Below, one piece after another: positions 9,086 to 16,164 of a stretch of DNA of 64,000 nucleotides; within the stretch, counting starts at the first letter, position 1, and each line of letters starts with the position of its first letter. A program made the translations under genes and the position numbers. The DNA is from Rhodoferax sp. PAMC 29310 (lineage in GTDB: Bacteria > Pseudomonadota > Gammaproteobacteria > Burkholderiales > Burkholderiaceae_C), in assembly GCF_017948265.1 (NCBI RefSeq), contig NZ_CP072852.1:620001-684000 (forward strand), written 5' to 3'. Below the pieces are notes generated by a model. That model worked only from the letters and a program-made list of their open reading frames with translations. It ran no database searches and was not told the origin of the DNA.

Positions 9086-9930
9086 TGTTGGCACGCGCCG
9101 TTCGCCACTATTTGCTGGCCTTGCAGTTTTTCACCCGGGTGCCGGTCACCGGGCGCTTGGCTGATTGGGTGGGCTTCAGCCCCGCCATGCTGCGCGCCAG
9201 CGCCGGGCATTTTCCGGGCGTGGGCTGGCTGGTTGGCGGCCTGGTGGCGGCCCTGACTGCGTTGTTGCTCCAGCTCTTGCCGGGCAACGCCTTTGCCCCG
9301 CTGGTTGCCGCCGTGTGGGGCACGGCCTTTGGCGTGCTGATCACCGGGGCGTTTCACGAAGACGGATTGGCCGATGTGTTTGACGGCCTGGGCGGTAGCC
9401 CGGACCGGGACCGTGCGCTGATCATCATGAAAGACTCCCGCGTCGGCGCCTTTGGTGCCATCGCCATGATGCTGGCGCTGCTGGCCAAAGTGTCGGTGCT
9501 GGCGCTGCTGGGCTCGGTCAACGCCACGCTGATGTGCACCGCCCTGTTTTTGGCCCATGTGGTGTCGCGTATCTGGCCGCTGTTTTTGATTCGGCTCATG
9601 CCGCACGTGGGCGACGCGGCGGGCTCCAAGTCCAAGCCGCTGGCGGACCAGATCAGTCTGGCCAGTCTTTGGACGGCATTTTTTTGGTGTTTTATGGCGC
9701 TAGCCCTCCTAGGCTATGCGCAAGCAGCTACTAATTTCATAGTGATTAACCAACCGGCTGTGGTTCTGCTGCAGGCACTTGGCAGTGCTCTGCTGGCCTC
9801 TGGGCTGGTTTTTTTGCTGATGTGGCGCTGGTTTTGGCGTCGTTTGGGCGGCTTCACCGGCGATTGCCTAGGCACCACCCAGCAATTGTGCGAGTTGGCG
9901 TTTTACCTCGGCCTGGCCCTGTGCTTGTAG
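9085..9930 (+). CDS. cobS: Adenosylcobinamide-GDP ribazoletransferase (cobalamin synthase)
   Basis: This membrane enzyme joins adenosylcobinamide-GDP to alpha-ribazole (phosphate) to complete the nucleotide loop. The 281-aa protein is very hydrophobic and carries the family motif FHEDGLADVFDGLGG near residue 90, followed by KDSRVGAFGA. A dispersed repeat copy (9694-9750) lies in frame near residues 204-222. The enzyme needs GDP-cobinamide from CobU/CobP, which is not in this window. It is followed by the alpha-ribazole phosphatase after ten bases. Confidence 0.94.
   Translation: MLARAVRHYLLALQFFTRVPVTGRLADWVGFSPAMLRASAGHFPGVGWLVGGLVAALTALLLQLLPGNAFAPLVAAVWGTAFGVLITGAFHEDGLADVFDGLGGSPDRDRALIIMKDSRVGAFGAIAMMLALLAKVSVLALLGSVNATLMCTALFLAHVVSRIWPLFLIRLMPHVGDAAGSKSKPLADQISLASLWTAFFWCFMALALLGYAQAATNFIVINQPAVVLLQALGSALLASGLVFLLMWRWFWRRLGGFTGDCLGTTQQLCELAFYLGLALCL
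9694..9750 (-). repeat. Dispersed TGCTAT-N-TAGCT repeat, copy 4
   Basis: On the minus strand it reads CACTATGAAATTAGTAGCTG, then a GCTTGCGC tail and a distal GGGCTAGCGCC. It is one of the best-matched copies and lies in frame within cobS. Confidence 0.55.
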
Positions 9931-9940
9931 GGCGCCTGCC

Positions 9941-10486
9941 ATGAAGCTGTGGCTGGTTCGCCATGCGCAACCGCTGATTGATGCCGGTGTCTGCTACGGC
10001 GCCACCGACGTGGCCGCTGATGCAGAGGCCACCTTGGCAGCCGCACAAACCTTGGCCCTTCAATTGCCAGTCTCCACAACCATGTGGGTGTCGACGCTAC
10101 AAAGATGTGAGCAGCTTGCGCAGGAAGTGAAAGGGCTACGGCCTGATTTGGCTTATAAAACCGACGACCGACTGCGTGAAATGGATTTTGGCCACTGGGA
10201 AGCCCAGCCATGGAGCGCCATTCCCCCTGAGGCCTATGACGCGTGGACGGCTGACTTTGGCGGGCACCGTTTTGGCGGCAAGGAGTCGGTGACTGACTTC
10301 ATGAACCGGGTGGCGCTCGCCTGGGATGAGATTCAAGGCCAGTCGCAAGACGGCGTCTGGATCACCCACGCGGGCGTGATTCGGGCCGTGTCCTTGCTGG
10401 CCCAGGGAACTCGGCAAATTGCCGACGCCGCCCAGTGGCCCGCGCAGGCGCCCGGCTTTGGGCAATGGACGGTGGTGGACAGATAG
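9941..10486 (+). CDS. cobC: Alpha-ribazole phosphatase (histidine phosphatase family)
   Basis: This is a member of the histidine phosphatase (phosphoglycerate mutase) superfamily that removes the 5'-phosphate in nucleotide-loop assembly. The 181-aa protein starts with the catalytic motif VRHAQP (R7, H8). It has an acidic segment REMDFGHWEAQPW near residue 83 and the second histidine in WITHAGVIR. It is the last gene of the cobalamin operon, ten bases after cobS. A generic phosphatase is possible from sequence alone, but the context makes CobC by far the best call. It shares a symbol with the decarboxylase above only because of clashing nomenclatures. Confidence 0.88.
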   Translation: MKLWLVRHAQPLIDAGVCYGATDVAADAEATLAAAQTLALQLPVSTTMWVSTLQRCEQLAQEVKGLRPDLAYKTDDRLREMDFGHWEAQPWSAIPPEAYDAWTADFGGHRFGGKESVTDFMNRVALAWDEIQGQSQDGVWITHAGVIRAVSLLAQGTRQIADAAQWPAQAPGFGQWTVVDR

Positions 10487-10645
10487 CCTTGCCGGGGCCG
10501 CGTCAGACCAGCCACCGGCGTGGGCTCTGCGAGGTGTGTCCAGTCGATATCGCCGTGTGTGAGAAAGATCCGAGCGCCAATCCCCGCCAAAGCGAAGCCA
10601 CTGATTGATTTTCAGGGCCGCGAATGCACGTCGTTCCTCGCAGCA

Positions 10646-11743
10646 TCAAGGTTTGATCGCAATCTTGAGCACACCATCACGCTGATGGGAGAACAGCTCG
10701 TACGCCGCCACGATGTCTTCCAGTTTGTACGAATGAGTCACCAAAGCGCTAAGGTCGACACGGCCGGAGGCCAACACGTTGATCAGGCGGCGCATGCGCT
10801 CTTTGCCGCCCGGACATAGCGCGGTGTTGATTTTGTGGTCTCCGAGTCCGGCGGCGAAAGCGGAGAGCGGTATCGTCAGGTCGGTGGAATACACCCCCAA
10901 GCTTGACAAAGTGCCACCGGGCTTGAGCACACGCAATGCCGACTCGAAGGTGGATTGAATACCCAGCGCTTCGATGGCTGAATCCGCGCCTCGCCCGTTG
11001 GTGATCTTCATGATTTCAGCGACAACGTCGCAATTATTGAAGTTCAAAGTCAAGACCGCGCCCATTTGTTTGGAGATACCCAGGCGGTGGTCATTGCCGT
11101 CGACGGTGATGATGGTGCTGGCACCCAGTAGACGAGCGCCCGCGGTGGCGCACAAACCAATCGGACCCTGGGCAAAGATGACCACCGTGTCACCGATTCT
11201 GATGTTGGCGTTTTCTGCGCCCTTGAAGCCGGTTGACATGATGTCCGGGCACATTAACACCTGTTCATCGGTTAATCCATCCGGAATCGGCGCCAGGTTG
11301 CCTTGTGCGTCGGGAACCAGCACGTACTCGGCCTGCGTGCCGTCAATCAAATTGCCGAAGCGCCAGCCGGCGGTCGCTTTGAAGCCGTGGCAACCACACA
11401 GCCCACCAGGAATAAGGTAGCTACCGTCTTGTGAGGGCGCGCCGTCCTGCGCGGCGTAAGAATTGAAATTGGGGCAAATGGCCCCCGCAATCACGCGCTG
11501 GCCTTCGGTGTAGCCCTGAACGGTACTGCCCAGTTTTTCAATGACGCCAACCGGCTCATGCCCAATGGTCAGCCCCTTGGCGACGGGGTACTCGCCTTTG
11601 AGAATATGTACATCGGTGCCGCAAATCGTGGTTGTAGTGATGCGGATCAAGGCGTCGTTGGGGCCTACGTCGGGGATTTTTTTGTCAACGATCTCAATGC
11701 GGCCGGGCTCTACGAACACTGCGGCTTTCATCATGCTGGACAT
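10646..11743 (-). CDS. Zinc-dependent secondary-type alcohol dehydrogenase
   Basis: This is an NAD(P)-dependent medium-chain dehydrogenase. The 365-aa product resembles the tetrameric secondary alcohol dehydrogenases of the Thermoanaerobacter type, with C41 (CGTDVH), H62-E63 (GHEPVG) and the Asp of CPDIMSTGFKGAE as likely catalytic-zinc ligands. The four structural-zinc cysteines of horse-liver-type enzymes are absent. The C-terminal LCPGGKERMRRLI is shared with that subgroup. The ATG at 11743 is chosen over an upstream start because AGGAGA lies six bases before it. It stands alone, with a possible FNR-type site 128 bp upstream. The physiological alcohol or aldehyde is unknown. Confidence 0.85.
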   Translation of the reverse strand: MSSMMKAAVFVEPGRIEIVDKKIPDVGPNDALIRITTTTICGTDVHILKGEYPVAKGLTIGHEPVGVIEKLGSTVQGYTEGQRVIAGAICPNFNSYAAQDGAPSQDGSYLIPGGLCGCHGFKATAGWRFGNLIDGTQAEYVLVPDAQGNLAPIPDGLTDEQVLMCPDIMSTGFKGAENANIRIGDTVVIFAQGPIGLCATAGARLLGASTIITVDGNDHRLGISKQMGAVLTLNFNNCDVVAEIMKITNGRGADSAIEALGIQSTFESALRVLKPGGTLSSLGVYSTDLTIPLSAFAAGLGDHKINTALCPGGKERMRRLINVLASGRVDLSALVTHSYKLEDIVAAYELFSHQRDGVLKIAIKP

Positions 11744-12171
11744 ATTCTCTCCTTGGGTCGTGAATGGGACTTCGAGTCCTGGCACCTAACGAATTTAGGA
11801 GGCCGATGAAGTCAGTCCACCAAATTAACCCCATATTTGGGTGAGAGCAATATGCTGACGGCGCAGAAAATTAATCTACATCAAACAATGATGACTCTCT
11901 GCAATGGATAGCACTGTTGCCGCCCACATTGGCGATGGATTCGACTGCAATGGCACTGACTCTTCCACTGGTAGGCCAATAAAAATCCCACTTTTCTGGC
12001 GCGCGGGCAAAGCGAACGTTTGTGAGTCAAAGTGGAAGGACTGAAACGCGGACGTAACCGGTCATAGCGCTTGGTGCGGCCACCGGCTCTTGACGACCAA
12101 CAACGGACATTCACGACAGTACTCCAACTAACCCAGACCGGACATTCAGAAGGTCGGCACTGGGCTCTGCT
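11744..12171. other. Intergenic stretch upstream of the alcohol dehydrogenase
   Basis: No convincing gene lies here. It contains the dehydrogenase ribosome-binding site, a short inverted repeat CCTAA/TTAGG at 11785-11799, a near-palindromic FNR-like site at 11871-11884, and otherwise unremarkable sequence. Small open frames here lack ribosome-binding sites and protein-like composition. Confidence 0.5.
11871..11884 (-). promoter_or_regulatory. Candidate FNR/ANR-type binding site
   Basis: The minus strand reads TTGATGTAGATTAA, one base away from the FNR/ANR consensus TTGAT-N4-ATCAA. It lies 128 bp upstream of the alcohol dehydrogenase start, a plausible distance for an activator of an oxygen-regulated promoter. 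No experiment or recognisable promoter hexamers support it. Confidence 0.35.
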
Positions 12172-12411
12172 TTACAGTTGGATTAACTGCACTACCAGCG
12201 CCACAGGAATCCAGCCCGCGCAGGTCGCCACAACATCCCAGATGTCAGCCGTGTTCGTTTCCGGGTGACAGGCGTCATAGACCTCTCTACCGGCCCCGAC
12301 CAGCAACACAGCGGCGCCAGACAAGGTAAGCGAGCCGGTAACAGTGACCACCAGGGACGCTATTGCCGCGCCCGCTGCAAAGTGCTGTACTTTGTCGTGG
12401 GGAATCTTCAT
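12172..12411 (-). CDS. Small membrane protein, YfiM-like
   Basis: This is a short protein of about 79 aa with two hydrophobic segments. It has the pattern DKVQHFAAGAAIA near the N-terminus and GREVYDACHPETNTADIWD in the middle. That resembles the YfiM-like/DUF2279-type family, in which a DKxxHF...GREVYD...D..D pattern is conserved. The start at 12411 (MKIPHDK) has AGAAGAAA nearby; a start at 12438 adds nine residues but has no ribosome-binding site. Function is unknown. It is isolated between the alcohol dehydrogenase and the aldo/keto reductase, and family assignment is by pattern only. Confidence 0.6.
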   Translation of the reverse strand: MKIPHDKVQHFAAGAAIASLVVTVTGSLTLSGAAVLLVGAGREVYDACHPETNTADIWDVVATCAGWIPVALVVQLIQL

Positions 12412-12572
12412 GACGTTTCTTCTACTAGGAGCGGACATTGTGAATGCTCAGGCAGCATCCACTTTTTGTCGCGCCTGACCTGAGGAATTTTTGTTTGCGT
12501 TCATAGCCACATGTCGCCATGCTGTACCAGCAATTCAACAAAATCCTCATGCCGCACGAGAGGTACCCGAAC

Positions 12573-13610
12573 TCAGACTTTCACTGGCGGCGTGGCGCGG
12601 GCTTCTCCTTGCCTTGCCAGCATCCAACCCGGATATTCCGGCGGCAACGCGCTAACCTCATCCAGCGCCAGCAACTCATCTGCGGCCAGTTCGAGTTGCG
12701 TGGCACCCAGGTTGTCTTCGAGCTGCGCGGGCGTCTTGGCGCCAACAATCACGGTACTCACCTGTGGCCGACTCAGCAGCCAAGCCAACGCCACCCGCGC
12801 CACAGACACCTGATGGCGCAGGGCGATGGGACGCATAGCGTCTACGACTCTGAAGGCGCGCGCCTTGTCGACCACGGGGAAGTCAAAGCTCGCGCGGCGT
12901 GTGCCCTCCGGCCCTTTTCCATCAGGACTGAACTTGCCACTCAGCAGCCCTCCAGCCAACGGGCTCCACACCATAAGTCCGAGTTGTTGGTCCTGCAGCA
13001 GCGGCAGCACTTCCCGTTCCAAGTCGCGCCCGGCCACCGTGTAGTAAGCCTGCACGCTTTCGAAACGCGCCCAGTGCTTCTTCTCCGAAATCGCCAATCC
13101 CTTCATGATTTGCCAGGCCGCCATGTTGCACAGGCCGATGTAGCGCACCTTACCGGAGCGCACCATGTCGTTGAGTGTTGATAGCACTTCCTCCAATGGA
13201 GTCAGGGGGTCGAAGCCATGTAACTGGTACAGGTCAATGTGGTCGAGCTGCAGCCGCTTGAGGCTGGCGTCCAACTCGTTCATCAGGTGGTAGCGTGACT
13301 GCCCTCGGGCGTTTACTGACGTCTCGTTCATGACGCCGGTGGCTTTAGTGGCCACTACCAGTTGGTCGCGCGGCAGGCCCAGGCTCTTGATGGCATTGCC
13401 AGTGAGCGTTTCCGAGTCACCCTGTGAATACACATTGGCAGTATCAATGAAGTTCACCCCGGCATCAAAAGCCTGCTTCACCAAGGATGTGGCGGATTCT
13501 TGTCCCAGGCCGCCCATGACTTTCCAGAATCCCTGGCCACCAAAGGTCATGGTTCCCAGGCACAACTCAGAAACATACAGGCCAGTTCGGCCCAGCAGAC
13601 GATAGCGCAT
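12573..13610 (-). CDS. Aldo/keto reductase
   Basis: This is an NADPH-dependent (beta/alpha)8 reductase of aldehydes and ketones. The 345-aa protein has the tetrad residues Asp and Tyr in FIDTANVYSQG (near residue 55), Lys in VVATKATG and His in YQLHGFD, as expected for a working enzyme. The N-terminus MRYRLLGRTGLYVSELCLG is typical of the YhdN/Tas-like branch. The start is preceded by GAAAG. It is followed upstream by 0.7 kb of non-coding, repeat-bearing DNA. The substrate cannot be inferred. Confidence 0.9.
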   Translation of the reverse strand: MRYRLLGRTGLYVSELCLGTMTFGGQGFWKVMGGLGQESATSLVKQAFDAGVNFIDTANVYSQGDSETLTGNAIKSLGLPRDQLVVATKATGVMNETSVNARGQSRYHLMNELDASLKRLQLDHIDLYQLHGFDPLTPLEEVLSTLNDMVRSGKVRYIGLCNMAAWQIMKGLAISEKKHWARFESVQAYYTVAGRDLEREVLPLLQDQQLGLMVWSPLAGGLLSGKFSPDGKGPEGTRRASFDFPVVDKARAFRVVDAMRPIALRHQVSVARVALAWLLSRPQVSTVIVGAKTPAQLEDNLGATQLELAADELLALDEVSALPPEYPGWMLARQGEARATPPVKV

Positions 13611-13709
13611 GGCAAACTTTCGAAGTTAAAGCGGGGGCCACAAGACTAGCAGTTTTCGGAATTTCCGGTCTGAATGTCGGCTTATCGCGAACATGCTGAC
13701 GGCTGCCTC

Positions 13710-13858
13710 CGACCAGAAGCAGGTGCTCCCGGGTGGCAGCTTTCGGGCGGTAGAAAGATTTTCACCGTCGAGGTTCCATAAAGCCGTCGCTCAATCGGCG
13801 GCCTCCCATCCGTATTGCTGACGCTGGCGGCGGAAAAGTCTGGGGCAGGTCTGCAGCG
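13710..13858 (+). repeat. 149-bp imperfect direct repeat, copy A
   Basis: It aligns without gaps to 13968-14116, with about nine mismatches by eye (about 94% identity). The offset is 258 bp. No terminal inverted repeats or coding content are seen. Confidence 0.9.
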
Positions 13859-13967
13859 ATTCCGGTCTTAGAGATTTGCGATCTGCCTGCTCCATAGCAG
13901 CCGCTGGCAACGAGGGATCGACCGGCGGCTTTGAGGCGACCGTTTCGTCAAAGTGGGCACCCGTCAT

Positions 13968-14116
13968 CGACCAGAAGCAGGTGCTCCCGGGTGGCAGCTT
14001 TTGGGCGGTAGAAAGATTTTCACCGTCGAGGTTCCATAAAGCTGTCGCTAAATCGGCGGCATCCCATCCGTATTGCTGACGCTGCCCGCGGAAAAGTTTG
14101 AGACAGGTCTGCAGCG
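13968..14116 (+). repeat. 149-bp imperfect direct repeat, copy B
   Basis: This is the second copy of the repeat starting at 13710. Both begin with CGACCAGAAGCAGGTGCTC and end with GGTCTGCAGCG. The 109 bp between the copies are not duplicated. Confidence 0.9.
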
Positions 14117-14275
14117 TCAGCAGTCATTGGTTTTTGGCTGTGAATGACTCGTTCAAACCCACCGCAGACTTTCGCGGCACAGTGCCGAAGGCGGTACTGG
14201 GTCGGACGGCGACATTCCATCGTCGTCCGCCCCCTGAGTTCCTAGACCTCCAACGGCTCTGCCAAGTCGAGAGCA

Positions 14276-14578
14276 TCATCGACCTCGATGCGAAACCAAA
14301 TCGTAAATCGTCGCTTGAGCGCGATCAGTTGCGCTGTGCGCCGAAAGCGATTTATCCCATTCCACTCCCGTGGCACCGACGCTTGGCGCAATGCCCTTGA
14401 TCATCGAGGAGACCTCCTCGGTATTCGCATCGAATTCCGCTGCTTGTTCTCGATTTTCGAGGAATAGCCGCGCTATCGGACTGTCCATCACAGGGACAAT
14501 CACCAAGTACCTTGTTACGCCGCGGAGATTTGCCCGAACATGTGGCCTCGGCATCTCCTGACCAAATCCCTGTCCCAT
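14276..14578 (-). CDS. Hypothetical protein (100 aa)
   Basis: This small open frame has a strong ribosome-binding site, GGAGG, six bases before the ATG. The predicted protein is soluble and partly acidic, with a segment LFLENREQAAEFDANTEEV that could form a helix. No family is recognised. Its start lies four bases after the stop of another small minus-strand ORF (14582-14800), whose last codons carry this GGAGG, an arrangement typical of translational coupling. It lies between a decayed repeat region and an IS110 remnant, so it may be a remnant itself. A chance ORF remains possible. Confidence 0.4.
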   Translation of the reverse strand: MGQGFGQEMPRPHVRANLRGVTRYLVIVPVMDSPIARLFLENREQAAEFDANTEEVSSMIKGIAPSVGATGVEWDKSLSAHSATDRAQATIYDLVSHRGR

Positions 14579-14581
14579 GGT

Positions 14582-14800
14582 CTACCTCCATTCAATGTCA
14601 GGCCATCGTGGCCCATCGGTATTTTGCTCCCCCGACACACTTCGCGCTGCTTCGCGGGGACTGTCTTTAAGATATTTCAGCAATGTGCGTGTGTGCGACC
14701 CATTGAATGAAAGGGAGTCCCCCTCCCCAGCGAGTCGCGTGCCGTGTAACTTGCGATGAACCTCCACCGCGTGCCACGAGGGGAAATTCGAGCTTTTCAT
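14582..14800 (-). CDS. Hypothetical small protein (72 aa)
   Basis: This open frame reads MKSSNFPSWHAVEVHRKLHG and so on, and is rich in basic residues. It is not recognised. The frame is open back to an ATG at 14887, but that extension lies antisense to the IS110 transposase remnant, so the internal ATG at 14800 is preferred; GAGTGAG lies nearby as a weak ribosome-binding site. It ends four bases before the next ORF. Whether it is expressed is unknown. Confidence 0.3.
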   Translation of the reverse strand: MKSSNFPSWHAVEVHRKLHGTRLAGEGDSLSFNGSHTRTLLKYLKDSPREAARSVSGEQNTDGPRWPDIEWR

Positions 14801-14839
14801 CAACTCACTCGTGTTGAAAGAGGATGACCGTGTCTGAGA

Positions 14840-15035
14840 TTGGTCACGATCGGTATAGATCTTGCCAAGAACTTGTTCGCTATTCATGGCGCAGATGTCA
14901 CGGGTCCGCCCACTCTCTTCGGCCCCCGTGTGCCCCGAGCGAAGTCACTACAGTGCATCGCTTCGCCGCCTTGCCCCAGTGGAGGGCTGCTCGGGCGCCC
15001 TGAGCGTGGCAGGTTTTTCTGATTTGTTCATGCAA
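14840..15035 (+). mobile_element. IS110-family transposase remnant (N-terminus, frameshifted)
   Basis: The frame begins VTIGIDLAKNLFAIHGADV, the hallmark start of IS110/IS1111 (DEDD) transposases, where the first catalytic Asp sits in GIDLAK. Homology continues through PRVPRAKSL and, after a frame change near 14990, through VEGCSGA, which matches the usual MEACSGAHEWAR segment. The remaining roughly 250 residues, including the C-terminal serine domain, are missing. No flanking ends of the element are recognised. It marks past transposition in this accessory stretch. Confidence 0.75.
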
Positions 15036-15435
15036 TCCAAGTGCTATGCGGCGTCCGCGCGGCAGAGGTCTCCTCGGGGGGCTTTCTGATGGCAATTTGA
15101 TCCTCACTCCAGCCACCATGAGCGCGTCAGCCGTTGTGCAACGGCGCTGGCACATCGGGTGGGGGAGGGGCTGCAAACTTGCGCCGCGCTCAACCTCGTG
15201 GGCGGTGGTCGAACCCGTCGTCGAGAACACCCGTAATGCGGGTATCGAGCAGCACAACGACACGCCACCAACATACCGGCACTCATTTGTGCTGTTGACT
15301 GATGCCTGCACAAGGGGTGGGGCAGCGTCAGCTTCAACTTGAGGTGGTTTACCTTTCCCGAGCAAGCGCGCAAACTACGCTGATGAGCGATACCTCCCAC
15401 TTTGCTTCACACCACGATCCTTCGAGAGGAATATC
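15036..15435. other. Non-coding stretch downstream of the IS110 remnant
   Basis: No gene is recognised here. Overlapping open frames on both strands are Arg-, Pro- and Ser-rich shadows. The last 60 bases must carry the promoter and the ribosome-binding site (GAGAGGAA) of the CBS gene at 15436; clear -35/-10 hexamers were not identified. Confidence 0.4.
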
Positions 15436-16164
15436 ATGAATACCGTTGCACAGATTCTCGGCTCCAAACTTGACCAGGCTATTTACACGATGGAGCCGAG
15501 CGCCACGGCCCACGAGGCGGTTCGCTTGATGGCTGAGAAAAACATCGGGGCGCTGCTGGTGGTTCAAAACGGAAAGGTCGTTGGTCTCGTTTCAGAACGC
15601 CACTATGCACGCAAGCTCGCGCTCATGGCTCGCTCGCCCATGGACACGCTGTTGGGCGACATCATGTCGAGTCCGGTGATGTGCGTTCGCCCCCACCAGA
15701 CGAGCGAAGAGTGCATGGCGCTGATGACTCAGAACCGCCTGCGTCACCTTCCGGTGATGGATAATAATCAGCTGATTGGTCTCATCTCGATCGGAGACCT
15801 GGTCAAAGTCACCATCAAGGAGCAGCAGTTCATCATTGAGCAACTGGAGCACGCCACGTTGGACCTCATAACCTCGGTTGGCCTGAGGCACACATCGGCG
15901 CTGAATCGTACCCATGTCTATCGCCGCATCAACCAGCATGAGATCAAGCGATATGACGAGATATTTCCCTACCTGCCGGAGCACAGCCTGCTTGGCGGCG
16001 AGATTCCGGATGCGTTCAAGCTGATCATGGATGAGTCCAGTGCCGAATCGTTCGCGTCGGGTGTCTGTCTGGCTCAGTTTGGCGATGATTGTCGGTCGCT
16101 TGACGACGCGCACAACGGGAATGGACGCGGTAACACGATGGCATTTGAGGCGGAGGCGAAATGA
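15436..16164 (+). CDS. CBS-domain protein with an extra C-terminal region
   Basis: Two CBS motifs fill residues 1 to about 145 (for example GALLVVQNGKVVGLVSERHYARK and RHLPVMDNNQLIGLISIGDLVK); such pairs bind adenine nucleotides and act as regulatory modules. Common short two-CBS proteins end soon after FIIEQLEHY. Here about 95 more residues follow, with the segment THVYRRINQHEIKRYDEIFPYLPEH and an acidic tail. No family is recognised for this part. It starts after GAGAGGAA, and its last codons overlap the acetolactate-synthase-like gene by four bases, suggesting the two proteins are made together. A regulatory role on that enzyme is inference. Confidence 0.8.
   Translation: MNTVAQILGSKLDQAIYTMEPSATAHEAVRLMAEKNIGALLVVQNGKVVGLVSERHYARKLALMARSPMDTLLGDIMSSPVMCVRPHQTSEECMALMTQNRLRHLPVMDNNQLIGLISIGDLVKVTIKEQQFIIEQLEHATLDLITSVGLRHTSALNRTHVYRRINQHEIKRYDEIFPYLPEHSLLGGEIPDAFKLIMDESSAESFASGVCLAQFGDDCRSLDDAHNGNGRGNTMAFEAEAK

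Larger units (their letters stand above)
13611..14275. other. Non-coding decayed stretch with a direct repeat
   Basis: No intact gene is visible on either strand. The stretch is dominated by two copies of a 149-bp direct repeat (13710-13858 and 13968-14116). Flanking bits resemble the degenerate intergenic filler found between genes of related bacteria. The longest open frames, including one over the second repeat copy, have no ribosome-binding site and no recognisable motif. Confidence 0.5.

Noticed and set aside
10333..10590. Minus-strand frame containing GIGARIFLTHGDID, reminiscent of a metallo-beta-lactamase-fold fragment
   Set aside because: It has only one short similar segment, overlaps cobC antisense, and lacks the metal motif; too weak to call a remnant.
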